DNA of 64,000 nucleotides from Enterobacter cloacae subsp. cloacae ATCC 13047 (GCF_000025565.1 NC_014121.1:1302001-1366000); one strand, 5' to 3'. Shown: positions 9,547 to 19,851, counted from the first letter of the stretch. A program made the numbers and translations. Notes: a model not told the origin generated them from the letters alone.

Positions 9547-10563
9547 TTACGCCGATTCCCGCGCGATAAGCTGGCCGGAGAGGGTAATGCGCTGCGTCTG
9601 CAGCTCTGGCTCTTTCAGCTTACGGATGATAAGACCCGCCGCCTGGCGGCCTGTCTCGTCACTGGCGGAGGAGACATAGGTAAACGACGGCGAGGTCAGG
9701 TTGACGTGCAGCATATCTTCAAAGCCCACCAGCGCGACCTGCTGCGTCAGAAACACGTCTTTTCCCACGGTGCGGCCCACCTGATGAATGCCGCTAATGC
9801 AGCCGATCATCGCATCCGGTGAATGACATAGCAGGGCGGTGATGGTGTTGTTTTTCTCAAGCAGCTGGCGGGTCGCCATTGCGGCGGCTTGCGTGTCATC
9901 GCTGCAGGCCGGGGAGCTTTCATCGCGCCACACCAGCCCGTTCTGGGTCATTGCGCTGCGAAATCCAAGCAGGCGCTGCTCGCGAATAAGGCAGCCTTCC
10001 CGTCCGCCAATGTAGGCGATGTTGCGGTGCCCGCGCTCGATAAGATAGCGCGCGGCCAGGTTTGCCGCCTGGCGGTTATCGCGCATCACCAGGTTGCATT
10101 TTTCATCCAGTAGAGACTGCGAGACCACCACCAGCGGCAGCAGGCACTGGCGGATCTGCTCCGGCAGGGTTGGGGAGCGCGTATCCGACGCGAGATAGAT
10201 CACGCCCGCCACGCCCTGTTGCTTAAAGGAGAGCAGGGTGCGCTCTAAATGCTCCCGATCGTTCAGCGGCTGGCCGAGAAAAACCATATAGCCCTGCTTC
10301 TCCAGCTCCTGGACGATACTCGCCATGACTTTGATGGAAAAACTGTCGCTGAAATCACGCAGGATCAGGCCGATCAGGTTGGAGGTGTTGGCGCGAAGGT
10401 TGGCAGCGGCAACGTTATGAACATAGCCCAGCGTCGTGATGGCGGCATTGACCTTCTCGATCGTTGCTTCGGAGATTTTCCCTTTCTGGCGCAGCACCAG
10501 CGATACGGTAGAGACCGACACACCCGCGTGCTTTGCGACATCAATGATGCTGACTTTCTTCAA
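9547..10563 (-). CDS. LacI-family transcriptional repressor, MalI-like
   Basis: The 338-residue protein has an N-terminal HTH (IDVAKHAGVSVSTVSLVLRQKG, split over residues 6-27) and the hinge NLRANTSNLIGLILRDF. A periplasmic-binding-protein-like ligand domain follows. The pattern resembles MalI, which represses malXY in E. coli. It begins with TTG, with GGGAG five bases upstream; no in-frame ATG lies near. It sits 83 bases after the PTS gene in the same direction, separated by a hairpin. It is likely to repress its own operon at the palindromes 12191-12219. The inducer is unknown. Confidence 0.85.
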   Translation of the reverse strand: MKKVSIIDVAKHAGVSVSTVSLVLRQKGKISEATIEKVNAAITTLGYVHNVAAANLRANTSNLIGLILRDFSDSFSIKVMASIVQELEKQGYMVFLGQPLNDREHLERTLLSFKQQGVAGVIYLASDTRSPTLPEQIRQCLLPLVVVSQSLLDEKCNLVMRDNRQAANLAARYLIERGHRNIAYIGGREGCLIREQRLLGFRSAMTQNGLVWRDESSPACSDDTQAAAMATRQLLEKNNTITALLCHSPDAMIGCISGIHQVGRTVGKDVFLTQQVALVGFEDMLHVNLTSPSFTYVSSASDETGRQAAGLIIRKLKEPELQTQRITLSGQLIARESA

Positions 10564-10600
10564 AACCGCTCCCTGAAATTTACCGATTATCAGCCAGATA

Positions 10601-10633
10601 CGACACGTCTCTCAGCCTACAGGAGACGTGTCG
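10601..10633 (-). promoter_or_regulatory. Intercistronic hairpin between PTS gene and repressor gene
   Basis: Eleven-base arms CGACACGTCTC and GAGACGTGTCG flank an 11-base loop. There is no T-run on the minus strand, so it looks like an mRNA processing or stabilising hairpin, not a full terminator. It could lower repressor expression relative to the transporter. Confidence 0.6.
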
Positions 10634-10646
10634 TTCCGGCATCTTA

Positions 10647-12146
10647 TTATTTGCCAATCATGGTGGACATGGTCTGGGCGATAAACTGTGCTCTGGCACC
10701 GAAAATCACCTGAATTCCGTTATCACCCACGAAGACCACGCCGCGTGCACCGAGTCCGTTCAGGCCATCTTTATCCACCGCATCACTTTTTGCCACTTCC
10801 AGGCGCAGACGGGTGATACAGGAGCCAACGGAGTCGATGTTGTGCGCACCGCCCAGCAGGGTAATGATTTCGGTGGCGAGTTCAGAATCGGATTTATCAT
10901 CCGCGCTGGCGGTCACTTCGGTACGGCCCGGCGTTTTCACGTCAAAGCGACGGATCACGAAACTGAAGGTGAAGTAATAAATCAGGCCCATCGGAATACC
11001 AATGATAATGGCATTGAGGAAGTTGGTCTGATAGCCGTTGAATGACGGCAGGATCCCGAACGACAGATAATCGATAAAGCCTGCCGAGAACGACTTGGCG
11101 ATATGGGCGTGCAGCAGATACATGGTCATGTACGCCAGGCCCGCCATAATGGCGTTAAAGACGTAGAGGATCGGCGCGACGAAGATGAAAGTGAACTCCA
11201 CCGGCTCGGTGATCCCCGTCAGGAAGCAGGTGAGTGCCGCAGAGAACAGAATACCGGCCGCGATTTTTTTATTTTTGGTATGCGCTTCATGATACATCGC
11301 CAGACACGCCGCAGGCAGGGCAAACAGCATCAGCGGGAATTCACCCTGCATGAACTTACCGGCGTTCTGGTAGGTGTCGCTGCTGAAGGATTTCACCCCT
11401 TCTTCCAGCATCTTGAACCAGATGGTCTGGTCGCCGTGGATCACCTGGCCCGCCTGAGTGGTGTAATCACCAAATGAATACCAGAAAGAGGGATACCAGA
11501 TATGGTGCAGACCGAGCGGGATGAGGGCGCGTTCGACCAGACCGAAGATAAAGGTTGAGGCGGCCTGATTATCGCCGTTCACCACCACGGAGAGCGCGTC
11601 GATGCCTGCCTGAATGTGTTGCCAGACGTAGGGCAGCAGCAGACCGAGCAGGAACGAGAGAAACGCCGTGGCAATCGCCACAAAGCGTTTGCCGGAGAAG
11701 AAGCCAAGGAACTCCGGCAGCTGCATGGTGTGGAAACGGTTATAGCACCACGCCGCCAGAATACCGCAGATAAGCCCGCCAAAGACGCCCATCTGCAGCG
11801 TCGGGATGCCTACCACCATAGCGTATTTACCGCCCTGAGAGGCCATTTCCGGCGTAATGCTCAGCACGGTACTGATGGTGATATTGGTAACAAACACCGA
11901 GACGGCGGCAGACAGTGCGGCAATGCCGGATTCCGATGCCAGACCCACGGCGGAGCCAATGGCAAACAGCATGGGCAGGTTATCAAAGATAACCCCACCC
12001 GCGTTCATCATCAGCGGCAGGTGAAACTTATCGCCAAAGGCCAGCAGCAGGCCCGCAGCGGGAAGCAGTGAAATTGGCAGCATTAAGGCGCGACCAATCA
12101 TCGATAACTTAGACAGCGATTTAACAAACCCTGATATCAGACTCAT
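10647..12146 (-). CDS. Glucose/maltose-family PTS transporter, EIICB component
   Basis: The 499-residue inner membrane protein imports and phosphorylates a sugar. An N-terminal IIC domain with about ten membrane segments contains the GITEPVEFTFIFVAP motif with the substrate-binding glutamate (residues 300-320). A linker around 400-415 leads to a IIB domain with the phosphorylation cysteine in SVGSCITRLRLEV (near residue 441). There is no IIA domain, so it probably relies on EIIA-Glc. It resembles PtsG and MalX. It is first in an operon with a MalI-like repressor, and no MalY homologue is present. The substrate is not predictable; glucose, maltose or another glucoside are possible. Confidence 0.88.
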   Translation of the reverse strand: MSLISGFVKSLSKLSMIGRALMLPISLLPAAGLLLAFGDKFHLPLMMNAGGVIFDNLPMLFAIGSAVGLASESGIAALSAAVSVFVTNITISTVLSITPEMASQGGKYAMVVGIPTLQMGVFGGLICGILAAWCYNRFHTMQLPEFLGFFSGKRFVAIATAFLSFLLGLLLPYVWQHIQAGIDALSVVVNGDNQAASTFIFGLVERALIPLGLHHIWYPSFWYSFGDYTTQAGQVIHGDQTIWFKMLEEGVKSFSSDTYQNAGKFMQGEFPLMLFALPAACLAMYHEAHTKNKKIAAGILFSAALTCFLTGITEPVEFTFIFVAPILYVFNAIMAGLAYMTMYLLHAHIAKSFSAGFIDYLSFGILPSFNGYQTNFLNAIIIGIPMGLIYYFTFSFVIRRFDVKTPGRTEVTASADDKSDSELATEIITLLGGAHNIDSVGSCITRLRLEVAKSDAVDKDGLNGLGARGVVFVGDNGIQVIFGARAQFIAQTMSTMIGK

Positions 12147-12190
12147 GCTGATTTCCCCCGAGAAGCGCTTTTTTTGGCGCTGTTATTGTA

Positions 12191-12219
12191 AGTATAACGT
12201 TTTAGTAGAACGTTCTACT
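12191..12219 (-). promoter_or_regulatory. Tandem LacI-type operators over the PTS promoter
   Basis: AGTAGAACGTTCTACT (12204-12219) is a perfect 16-base palindrome with a central CG, as LacI-family operators have. AGTATAACGTTTTAGT (12191-12206) is an imperfect second copy centred 13 bases away. The minus strand TATACT (12191-12196) is a plausible -10 within it. This is upstream of the PTS-repressor operon. Confidence 0.75.
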
Positions 12220-12335
12220 TATCGTGGGCAAAGCGTGAAAAACGCGCAACTCAATTTTCACTTTTCAACAGATGAAATAGTGATTATTTGAAGTTGATCG
12301 ATAATTAACCGTGATAGGTGTGCGGGGATTGTTAT

Positions 12336-12370
12336 CCCCTCTCCCGGCCGGGAGAGGGTTAGGGTGAGGG
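12336..12370 (-). repeat. Palindromic intergenic repeat, third site
   Basis: Same family as 2479-2511, with a CCGG centre instead of CACA, ending GGGTTAGGGTGAGGG. It sits just downstream of ybcJ. Confidence 0.7.
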
Positions 12371-12381
12371 CATCAGACGGC

Positions 12382-12594
12382 TCAGGCCGTAACGGTCACG
12401 CTCTGACCTTCAAAGCTGACGGTCTGACCGGCAACAATCTTGCAGCGCTTACGCGTTTCTACCACGCCGTCGACGAAAACCAGCCCGTCGGCAATGGCGA
12501 TCTTGGCCTGCGCACCGCTCTCGCTCCAGCCTTCCAGCTTCAGCAGATCGCACAGCTCAACGTGTGGATGTTTACCTAATGAAAATGTCGCCAT
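12382..12594 (-). CDS. ybcJ: YbcJ, S4-like RNA-binding protein
   Basis: The 70-residue protein has an alpha-L/S4 fold: HVELCDLLKLEGWSESGAQAKIAIADG is the RNA-binding helix region, followed by VFVDGVVETRKRCKIVAGQTV. It is nearly identical to E. coli YbcJ. It starts one base after the folD stop and is co-transcribed with it. The RNA target is unknown. Confidence 0.95.
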   Translation of the reverse strand: MATFSLGKHPHVELCDLLKLEGWSESGAQAKIAIADGLVFVDGVVETRKRCKIVAGQTVSFEGQSVTVTA

Positions 12595-12595
12595 G

Positions 12596-13462
12596 TTACG
12601 CGTCCTCTACGTCGTGATACTCCTCGCATGCCTGCAAGGTATTCTGAATCAGGGTTGCTACGGTCATTGGGCCTACGCCGCCCGGTACCGGGGTGATGTA
12701 AGAGGCACGCGCTGCGGCATCTTCATAAACCACGTCGCCAACCACTTTGCCGTTTTCCAGACGGTTAATCCCGACGTCCACGACAATCGCCCCTTCCTTA
12801 ATCCATTCCCCGGGAATGAAGCCCGGCTTACCGACCGCGACGATCAGCAGATCGGCATTCTCGACGTGATGACGCAGGTTTTTGGTGAAGCGGTGGGTCA
12901 CGGTGGTGGTGCAACCGGCCAGCAGCAGCTCCATGCTCATCGGACGGCCCACGATGTTGGAGGCGCCAATCACTACGGCGTTCAGACCGTAGGTGTCGAT
13001 GTTATAACGCTCCAGCAGCGTCACGATGCCGCGTGGGGTGCAGGGACGCAGGCGCGGCGCGCGCTGGCACAGACGGCCAACGTTATACGGGTGGAAACCG
13101 TCCACGTCTTTATCCGGTGCGATACGCTCCAGTACCTTCACGTTGTCGATGCCTGCCGGCAGCGGCAGCTGGACCAGAATACCGTCGATCTCTTTATCGG
13201 CATTCAGGGTGTCAATAAGTTCCAGCAGTTCTGCTTCGGTGGTGGTTTCTGGCAAATCGTAAGAGCGGGAGACGAACCCCACCTCTTCACACGCTTTGCG
13301 TTTGCTGCCGACATAAATCTGCGATGCCGGGTTGCTACCAACCAGCACAACGGCAAGCCCTGGTGCGCGAAAACCAGCCGCTTTACGCGCCTTCACTTTT
13401 TCCGCAACCTCAGAGCGCACCTGCTGCGCAATCGTTTTACCGTCAATAATCTTTGCTGCCAT
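12596..13462 (-). CDS. folD: Bifunctional methylenetetrahydrofolate dehydrogenase/cyclohydrolase
   Basis: FolD interconverts 5,10-methylene-THF and 10-formyl-THF with NADP, supplying one-carbon units for purines and fMet. The 288-residue protein has the substrate loop [18 protein letters not shown] with the catalytic lysine, the [10 protein letters not shown] motif, and the Rossmann segment [12 protein letters not shown]. It ends with [18 protein letters not shown]. It is divergent from the fimbrial operon. Confidence 0.97.
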   Translation of the reverse strand: MAAKIIDGKTIAQQVRSEVAEKVKARKAAGFRAPGLAVVLVGSNPASQIYVGSKRKACEEVGFVSRSYDLPETTTEAELLELIDTLNADKEIDGILVQLPLPAGIDNVKVLERIAPDKDVDGFHPYNVGRLCQRAPRLRPCTPRGIVTLLERYNIDTYGLNAVVIGASNIVGRPMSMELLLAGCTTTVTHRFTKNLRHHVENADLLIVAVGKPGFIPGEWIKEGAIVVDVGINRLENGKVVGDVVYEDAAARASYITPVPGGVGPMTVATLIQNTLQACEEYHDVEDA

Positions 13463-13772
13463 CAGAGAGAAGATTCCGTCTGTAACGTTTGAAAGGGGGG
13501 ATGGCCTGTATTTTGTCAGAAGCGAGCGCCGCTGTCAGTCACCCTTTGCGAGTTTTCCTCCGGCGGGCGTAAAGACCCTTCTCGGGTGATGGTCAATTTC
13601 TTAGGCGGGATTAGGATGTGACCTGGTAAAATGGCAGCGTTTTGACATATTTAAAAATAGTTTCCTGAGCTACTTTGTCTCCTCCGAAATAAGCTTTCAA
13701 TTTTTCAATTGAACATATTTCTTATTCCCGATAATTCGCGGGAAGGGTTATTTACATTTTAAAGGAATAGAC
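13463..13772. promoter_or_regulatory. folD-fimA divergent intergenic region
   Basis: No gene is seen in this 310-base stretch. It is AT-rich towards fimA and must hold the fimA promoter. TTGACA at 13642-13647 is a candidate -35 without a convincing -10, as expected for an activator-dependent promoter (FimZ in Salmonella). I found no invertible-element repeats of the E. coli fimS type. The fimA ribosome site is AAAGGAAT just before the ATG. Confidence 0.5.
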
Positions 13773-14336
13773 ATGAAACTCAGCAACATTGCTTCTACTG
13801 TTATTGCTTCACTGGCCCTGGTCGCGGGTGCCGCTCACGCTGCCGATCCGGTTACGCCAGTTTCCGTAAATGGCGGTACCGTGCATTTTAAAGGTGAACT
13901 GGTTAATGCTGCATGTTCAGTAAATACCGATTCTTCCGAGCAGACTGTTAATCTCGGTCAGTACCGTACCGCGAAATTCACCAAAGTGGGTGATACCACC
14001 ACCAATATTCCATTCACCATCGAACTGAACGATTGCGATCCGCTGGTGGCGAAAACGGCTGCTGTGGCGTTCACCGGTCAGATCGACGCAACTGACAAAA
14101 CCCTGCTGGCAGTGACTTCCGGTAGCAACGACAACACCGCGAAAGGTGTTGGTATCGAGATCCTCGACAGCAAATCCAGCGTTCTGACGCCAGACGGTGC
14201 CACCTTCTCTGCTGCGCAGAACCTGATCCAGGGCACCAACACCCTGAACTTCAGCGCGCGTTATAAAGCCACTGCTGCGACCACTGAACCAGGCCAGGCA
14301 AACGCTGACGCCACTTTCGTTATGAAATACGAATAA
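13773..14336 (+). CDS. fimA: Type 1 fimbrial major subunit
   Basis: The 187-residue pilin has a Sec signal peptide (cleavage at AHA-AD). A disulfide pair is formed by AACSVNT and NDCDP, and the last strand DATFVMKYE is the typical donor-strand pattern. FimA polymerises by donor-strand exchange into the fimbrial rod. It is the first gene of a six-gene operon in the order A-I-C-D-H-F at the same locus (folD-argU) as Salmonella fim and E. coli sfm. It could equally be called sfmA by position. Confidence 0.93.
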   Translation: MKLSNIASTVIASLALVAGAAHAADPVTPVSVNGGTVHFKGELVNAACSVNTDSSEQTVNLGQYRTAKFTKVGDTTTNIPFTIELNDCDPLVAKTAAVAFTGQIDATDKTLLAVTSGSNDNTAKGVGIEILDSKSSVLTPDGATFSAAQNLIQGTNTLNFSARYKATAATTEPGQANADATFVMKYE

Positions 14337-14404
14337 TTCCTCCGTACAGGGATGTTTTGGCCTCAGGGATGAGGCCCGTCATACGCTCAGGCCAGGAACG
14401 AAGG

Positions 14405-14950
14405 ATGACAAGGACAGGAACACTACTGCTGTTAACCCTTGCGATGGCTTCCCAGGCATTCGCCCATACGGTGGTGATTGACGGCGGCAAAGTACACCTC
14501 CGGGGTGAACTGGTGAACGGCGGCTGCGCCGTGGCGCCGGACAGCCAGAATATGCGCATCGATATGGGACAATACCGGACCAACTCGTTTTCCGGGGTGG
14601 GCAGTTTTTCCACCGTAAATGTGCCTTTTACCGTGCGGCTGCTGGATTGCAGCGTGGATGTCTCACGCACCGTCGGGATCCAGTTCCAGGGAATCACGCC
14701 CGCGGAAGACCCGCAGGTTTTTCTGGCAACATCGCGCCCCGGTGAAACACCCATCAGCAGCGGGGTGGGGCTGGCACTCTTTGACGAACAGCAGCGTCAG
14801 ATTATCCCCAACGCCACGGCGGTCAGCTGGCTGCCCATTGATACCCGCGAGCTTGCGTTTCATTTTAGCGCCCGATATCGGGCTATTTCCGAACACCTTG
14901 TGCCAGGCAATATTCAGTCGGATGTCTGGTTTACGTTGATTTATCCATAA
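14405..14950 (+). CDS. fimI: Fimbrin-like protein FimI
   Basis: The 181-residue minor pilin is similar to Fim[22 protein letters not shown], the VRLLDC second cysteine and a C-terminal strand [10 protein letters not shown]. The signal peptide ends at FAH or QAFA. The start at 14405 has an AGGA site; the longer open frame upstream is unsupported. In this operon class FimI is thought to act in rod assembly, possibly as a terminator subunit. Confidence 0.85.
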   Translation: MTRTGTLLLLTLAMASQAFAHTVVIDGGKVHLRGELVNGGCAVAPDSQNMRIDMGQYRTNSFSGVGSFSTVNVPFTVRLLDCSVDVSRTVGIQFQGITPAEDPQVFLATSRPGETPISSGVGLALFDEQQRQIIPNATAVSWLPIDTRELAFHFSARYRAISEHLVPGNIQSDVWFTLIYP

Positions 14951-14984
14951 CACCTGCGAACACATTATTAAAGGTACGGTTTTG

Positions 14985-15677
14985 ATGAATACCCTAATTA
15001 AACCAGGACTGATTTTATCGTTTATTTTAATGATGGTTTCTGCAAGCGCGAATGCGTCCGGCGGTATTGCACTTGGAGCCACGCGCGTTATTTATCCGGC
15101 AGATGCTAAACAAACTTCACTGGCGATCACCAACAGTAACAAGCAAGAACGCTATTTAATTAACGCGTGGATCGAAAACGCAAACGGGCAAAAAGAAAAA
15201 ACCTTTGCCGTCACGCCACCCCTGTTTGTCAGCGAGCCGGACAGCGAAAACACGCTGCGCATTATTTACGCCGGGCCTGCGTTGCCTGCCGATCGTGAAT
15301 CGCTGTTTTACATGAACGTGAAAGCGATCCCGTCAGTGAACAAAGCCAAAACCGAAAACAACAACGTGCTGCAACTGGCCATCCTGTCGCGTATCAAGCT
15401 GTTTGTGCGTCCGAATAACCTGGCAATGCAGCCGGAAGAGGCGCTCTCTCAGCTGCGCTTTGAGCGCGTTGGCTCGCATCTGAAGATCAGCAACGCCTCA
15501 CCGTATTACATCACGCTGGTCAATCTGAAGCTGGGCGGTCAGACGCTGGATAACATCATGATTGCACCAAAAAATTCGGCACAGCAGGCGCTGCCGGCTG
15601 GTGCGGGCGGTACGCTCTCCTGGCAGAGCGTCAATGACTACGGTGCCATTACTCCGGCGCGTAGTGTCAACCTGTGA
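14985..15677 (+). CDS. fimC: Fimbrial periplasmic chaperone
   Basis: The 230-residue PapD-like chaperone has a signal peptide ending near ANA-SG. The G1 strand is near SRIKLFVRP, with the conserved pilin-binding R and K residues ([15 protein letters not shown] and IKLFVRP). It folds and delivers subunits to the usher. The ATG at 14985 directly follows an in-frame TTG that the longest frame would use. Its stop overlaps the usher start (GTGA). Confidence 0.93.
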   Translation: MNTLIKPGLILSFILMMVSASANASGGIALGATRVIYPADAKQTSLAITNSNKQERYLINAWIENANGQKEKTFAVTPPLFVSEPDSENTLRIIYAGPALPADRESLFYMNVKAIPSVNKAKTENNNVLQLAILSRIKLFVRPNNLAMQPEEALSQLRFERVGSHLKISNASPYYITLVNLKLGGQTLDNIMIAPKNSAQQALPAGAGGTLSWQSVNDYGAITPARSVNL

Positions 15678-18256
15678 GCAGAGTCAGGGCGATGAATAAT
15701 CATCAATGGCGTTACTGCCCGGTTGCACTGGCGCTGATGGCAACGCTCTGGCCGCAGTCGGGCTGGAGCGAAAGCTACTTTAACCCGGCCTTTTTGTCCG
15801 ATGATACCGCCAGCGTGGCGGATTTATCGCGTTTTGAACAAGGTCACCAGCAGGCACCCGGCGTGTATCGCGTGGATATCTGGCGTAACGATGAGTTTAT
15901 CGCGACCCAGGACGTGCGCTTTGAGCAGGCCGACGATACGCCACCGGTGGCGGGCGGACTGGCGCCGTGCATCACACGTAAAATGCTGGAACGGTTTGGC
16001 GTTAACCTCGCCGCGTTTCCCGAGCTGGTAAAGGTGCAGGACGACACCTGTGTCCCGCTGGCGACAGCGATCCCCGGCAGTCTGGTCGCATTTAACTTCG
16101 CCTCGCAGCGTCTGAATATCAGCCTGCCGCAGGTGGCGATGCAGAACAGCGCCCGTGGCTATATCCCGCCTGAACAGTGGGATGAAGGGATCCCCGCCGC
16201 GCTGTTGAACTACAGCTTTACCGGCAACCGGGGAAGCGAGGATGACAGCTACTATCTGAACCTGCAGAGCGGGCTGAACTATGGCGCCTGGCGTTTACGC
16301 AATAACGGCGCCTGGCGTTATACGCAAAACAACGGCCAGCGGCACAGTAACTGGCAGAACATTGGCACCTGGGCGCAGCGCACCGTCATTCCGCTCAAAA
16401 GCGAGCTGGTGCTGGGCGACAGCAATACCGGCAATGATGTCTTTGACAGCGTCGGTTTCCGCGGCGGGCGGCTTTTCTCGTCCGACAGCATGTACCCGGA
16501 CAGCCTGCAGGGCTACGCGCCAACCGTGCGCGGTATCGCCCGTACCCCGGCCAAAGTGGTTGTTCGCCAGAACGGCTATGTTATCTACCAGAGCTATGTC
16601 CAGCCTGGCGCGTTTGCCATTACCGATCTGAACCCTACCTCCTCAAGCGGCGATCTGGAAGTGACCGTAGAAGAGAAGGACGGCAGCCAGCAACGCTATA
16701 CCGTGCCGTACTCCACCGTGCCGCTGTTGCAGCGTGAAGGTCGCTGGAAGTATGACCTCGTGGCCGGGGATTACCGCAGCGGTAACAGCGATCAGGACAC
16801 GCCGTTCTTCACCCAGGGCACGCTGATTACCGGTCTGGCCAATGGTTACACGCTCTACGGCGGTACGCAGCTGGCGTCGCGCTATACTGCGGTGGCCATT
16901 GGCGCCGGGAAAAACCTCGGTGACTGGGGGGCGGTGTCGGTCGATATCACCCATGCCCGCAGCCAGCTGGCGGACGACAGCCGCCATGAGGGCCAGTCCC
17001 TGCGTTTCCTGTATGCAAAATCACTCAACGGATTCGGCACCAACTTCCAGCTGCTGGGCTATCGCTACTCCACGAAAGGGTTTTACACCCTGGATGATGT
17101 GGCCTGGCGTTCGATGGAAGGCTATCAGTATGCCGACAGCAAGGATGATGACGGCGTGCCGGACGTGCAGAGCTATCACAACCTGACGTGGAATAAAAAA
17201 GGGCGCTTCCAGCTCAATATCTCTCAGTCGCTGGGTGATTACGGCTCAGTCTATGTCTCCGGCAGCGAGCAGACCTACTGGGGCACCAGCCAGTCGAACC
17301 TCTGGTATCAGCTCGGCTATGCCGGAGGTGTAAAAGGGATCAACTACTCCCTGTCATGGTCGTGGAACAAGTCCGTCGGGATAGAGGGCACGGACCGGAT
17401 CGCGTCCTTTAACGTCTCGGTGCCGTTCAGCCTCTTTACCCGTCAGGGATATCGCCGGGACAGCGCCATCGATCGCGCTTACGCCACGGCCTCAGCCAGC
17501 CGCAACAGCGACGGTGATACCAGCTGGCAAACCGGGGTCAGCGGCACCCTGCTGGAAGATCGCAACCTGAACTACAGCGTTACGCAGGGGCACACCAGCA
17601 CCAACGGCTCAAGCGGTAGCGCCAGCGCAAACTGGCAGGCGACCTACGGCACGCTGGGGGTGGGCTACAACTACGCGCGCGATCAGCACGATCTCAACTG
17701 GCAGCTCTCCGGTGGGGTGGTGGGCCATGCCGACGGCGTCACCTTCAGCCAGCCGCTGGGCGACACTAACGTCCTGATCAAAGCGCCGGGAGCCTCGGGC
17801 GTCAGCGTGGAAAACCAGACCGGGGTGAAAACCGACTGGCGAGGCTACGCGGTCATGCCGTATGCCACCGTCTACCGCTATAACCGCGTGGCGCTGGATA
17901 CCAACTCCATGAGTAACAACACCGACATCGAAAATAACGTCAGCAGCGTAGTACCGACCAAAGGTGCGCTGGTGCGCGCCAGCTTCGATACCCGTATCGG
18001 CGTACGTGCCCTGCTGACCGTGACCCGCGGCAACCAGCCTGTGCCGTTTGGTGCCGTGGTCCGTGAAACCCAGAGCGGGGTCACCAGTATGGTGGGCGAT
18101 GACGGGCAGATTTACCTGAGCGGGCTGCCGCTGGAAGGGGAGTTGCTTATTCAGTGGGGCAATGGGATGCAGTCCCAGTGTCGTGCGCACTATCGTTTAT
18201 CGCCTGAAAGCCAAAACCAGGCCATTACCATGGCGGGGGCAAGCTGTGACCGTTAA
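15674..18256 (+). CDS. fimD: Fimbrial outer membrane usher
   Basis: The 860-residue usher has an N-terminal chaperone-subunit binding domain (ESYFNPAFL after the signal peptide). A 24-strand barrel is interrupted by a plug, and two C-terminal domains follow, with VPFGAVVRE and a terminal cysteine pair (QCRAHY and GASCD). It is closely similar to E. coli SfmD along its length. The GTG at 15674 is coupled to the fimC stop. An ATG at 15692 is an alternative start that keeps the signal peptide; neither has a strong ribosome site at normal spacing. Confidence 0.92.
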   Translation: MSRVRAMNNHQWRYCPVALALMATLWPQSGWSESYFNPAFLSDDTASVADLSRFEQGHQQAPGVYRVDIWRNDEFIATQDVRFEQADDTPPVAGGLAPCITRKMLERFGVNLAAFPELVKVQDDTCVPLATAIPGSLVAFNFASQRLNISLPQVAMQNSARGYIPPEQWDEGIPAALLNYSFTGNRGSEDDSYYLNLQSGLNYGAWRLRNNGAWRYTQNNGQRHSNWQNIGTWAQRTVIPLKSELVLGDSNTGNDVFDSVGFRGGRLFSSDSMYPDSLQGYAPTVRGIARTPAKVVVRQNGYVIYQSYVQPGAFAITDLNPTSSSGDLEVTVEEKDGSQQRYTVPYSTVPLLQREGRWKYDLVAGDYRSGNSDQDTPFFTQGTLITGLANGYTLYGGTQLASRYTAVAIGAGKNLGDWGAVSVDITHARSQLADDSRHEGQSLRFLYAKSLNGFGTNFQLLGYRYSTKGFYTLDDVAWRSMEGYQYADSKDDDGVPDVQSYHNLTWNKKGRFQLNISQSLGDYGSVYVSGSEQTYWGTSQSNLWYQLGYAGGVKGINYSLSWSWNKSVGIEGTDRIASFNVSVPFSLFTRQGYRRDSAIDRAYATASASRNSDGDTSWQTGVSGTLLEDRNLNYSVTQGHTSTNGSSGSASANWQATYGTLGVGYNYARDQHDLNWQLSGGVVGHADGVTFSQPLGDTNVLIKAPGASGVSVENQTGVKTDWRGYAVMPYATVYRYNRVALDTNSMSNNTDIENNVSSVVPTKGALVRASFDTRIGVRALLTVTRGNQPVPFGAVVRETQSGVTSMVGDDGQIYLSGLPLEGELLIQWGNGMQSQCRAHYRLSPESQNQAITMAGASCDR

Positions 18257-18269
18257 CAGGAACCCAAAG

Positions 18270-19274
18270 ATGCGCAGTTTACGCAATGTGTTTAGCTTAG
18301 CGCTGCTCTGCAGCACGATGCCCGCGTGGGCGACGGTTTGCCAGAACGCCACGGGTGTGCCGAAGGATATCTCATACGATCTTTCAAACGTCTTTAACAG
18401 CTCCAATAACAAACCGGGGCAGATTGTGACCCTTGCGCAAAAATCCGGGCTGGTGGGCGTGAACGCCATTTGCCCTAAAGGAACAACCGGAAAGTCCACG
18501 ATGCGTAGTTATGTCACCAGCCTGCCGATAACGACGGTAATTGATGGCTATAAGTATGTGAAGCTGAATGACTACCTTGATGGTGCAATGCAGATCCACG
18601 ATGACTACGCGGGCACCTTCTATCCACCGTCAGACTACATTCAGATGGGGCAGCACCCTAACGTTCCGAACAACAAAGCGTTTCCTGTCACCGATTCGAA
18701 GCTGGTCTTTCGTCTGCGGGTCACACGGCGGTTTAACAACATGGTGGTGATCCCCCAGCAGACCATGTTCACCGTCTATGTCACCACCACGTCATCCGAT
18801 CCGCTGAATACGCCGGTCTATACCATCAGCTACAGCGGCACCATTCAGGTACCACAAAGCTGTGCGATTAACGCCGGGCAGGTGGTGGAGTTTGATTTTG
18901 GTGATATTGGCGCGTCGTTGTTCAGCCAGGCGGGGGCCGGCAATCGTCCTCAGAACGTCTCACCACAAAGCAAAACCATTGCCATTAAGTGCACCAATGT
19001 GGAGGCCAATGCGTATCTGACGATGCGCATCGAGGCGGAAAAAATCTCGGGCAATGCGCTGGTTTCCGATAACCCGGATTTAGGGTTTGTCGTGGCGAAC
19101 GATAGCGGTACGCCTCTGACGCCTAACAACCTGAACAGCAAAATTCCGTTCCGTCTGGATGACAGCGCGCAGGCGCAGGTGGGGATCCGGGTCTGGCCGG
19201 TGAGCATTACGGGGAATAAGCCAGCAGAAGGCCGGTTCACCTCTCGCGGCTATCTGCGCGTGGATTACGATTAA
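18270..19274 (+). CDS. fimH: Fimbrial tip adhesin FimH/SfmH
   Basis: The 334-residue two-domain adhesin has a signal peptide (cleavage at AWA-TVCQ) and an N-terminal lectin-like domain to about residue 180. A C-terminal pilin domain ends SRGYLRVDYD. Paired cysteines are VCQNA/AICPKG in the lectin domain and QSCAIN/IKCTN in the pilin domain. The start at 18270 has AGGA eight bases upstream. By family, the ligand would be mannosylated or related glycans, but the binding pocket differs from E. coli FimH, so specificity is open. Confidence 0.88.
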   Translation: MRSLRNVFSLALLCSTMPAWATVCQNATGVPKDISYDLSNVFNSSNNKPGQIVTLAQKSGLVGVNAICPKGTTGKSTMRSYVTSLPITTVIDGYKYVKLNDYLDGAMQIHDDYAGTFYPPSDYIQMGQHPNVPNNKAFPVTDSKLVFRLRVTRRFNNMVVIPQQTMFTVYVTTTSSDPLNTPVYTISYSGTIQVPQSCAINAGQVVEFDFGDIGASLFSQAGAGNRPQNVSPQSKTIAIKCTNVEANAYLTMRIEAEKISGNALVSDNPDLGFVVANDSGTPLTPNNLNSKIPFRLDDSAQAQVGIRVWPVSITGNKPAEGRFTSRGYLRVDYD

Positions 19275-19283
19275 GGGGAAGAG

Positions 19284-19808
19284 ATGGGGAACTGGAAATG
19301 GCCTTTCGCTGCGCTGGCCCTGACGATGTGTCAGGCAAACGCGTGGTCAGCCACAGCGCTGGGCGAGATCAATATTCAGATGTACGGCAATATCGTTGAT
19401 TTTACCTGCGTGGCAGAGGGCAGCGACAGCGACAAGACCGTCACGCTGGGCACCTGGCCGACGAAGCAGCTCAGCACCACGGGGAGCCGCACGCAGCCCA
19501 TGCCCTTTACGCTGAAGCTGACAGGCTGTCCGCCAGGTTCGGCATCAATTACGTTTTCCGGGAAAACTGACGGGAGTGACAGCGGATTGCTGGCGTTGAA
19601 TGACGCCAGTACGGCGAATAACGTCGCGGTGGAGATCAGGGATGCGGATAAAACACGTCTTGCGTTACAGCAGGCCAGCCAGCCGGTGGCGGTAGATGCG
19701 CAGGGTAATGCCGTGTTGTCATTTTATGCTAATTATATTGCCACAGCGGATAACCCCCGGCCCGGACGCGCCGATGCGGATGCCACATTTATGATTAATT
19801 ATAATTAG
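19284..19808 (+). CDS. fimF: Minor fimbrial subunit FimF/SfmF
   Basis: The 174-residue minor pilin has a signal peptide to about residue 23, a cysteine pair in VDFTCVAEG and KLTGCPPGS, and the terminal strand ADATFMINYN. It is the last gene of the operon, nine bases after fimH, and is followed by a convergent terminator. It is likely an adaptor between rod and adhesin. Confidence 0.88.
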   Translation: MGNWKWPFAALALTMCQANAWSATALGEINIQMYGNIVDFTCVAEGSDSDKTVTLGTWPTKQLSTTGSRTQPMPFTLKLTGCPPGSASITFSGKTDGSDSGLLALNDASTANNVAVEIRDADKTRLALQQASQPVAVDAQGNAVLSFYANYIATADNPRPGRADADATFMINYN

Positions 19809-19818
19809 CGCTGACCGC

Positions 19819-19851
19819 ACTCCCTGCAACTCAGATAAACTGCAGGGAGTG
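19819..19851. terminator. Terminator between fimF and fimZ
   Basis: Perfect 11-base arms CACTCCCTGCA and TGCAGGGAGTG flank an 11-base loop between convergent genes. There is no long T-run, so termination strength is uncertain. Confidence 0.65.

Noticed and set aside
13463-13772. Phase-variable invertible promoter upstream of fimA
   Set aside because: No inverted repeats of the fimS type and no fim recombinase genes beside it.
15692-18256. Shorter start for the usher at ATG 15692
   Set aside because: Possible, but the GTG at 15674 overlaps the fimC stop in a typical coupled manner; both keep the signal peptide, so the longer form was kept with a note.
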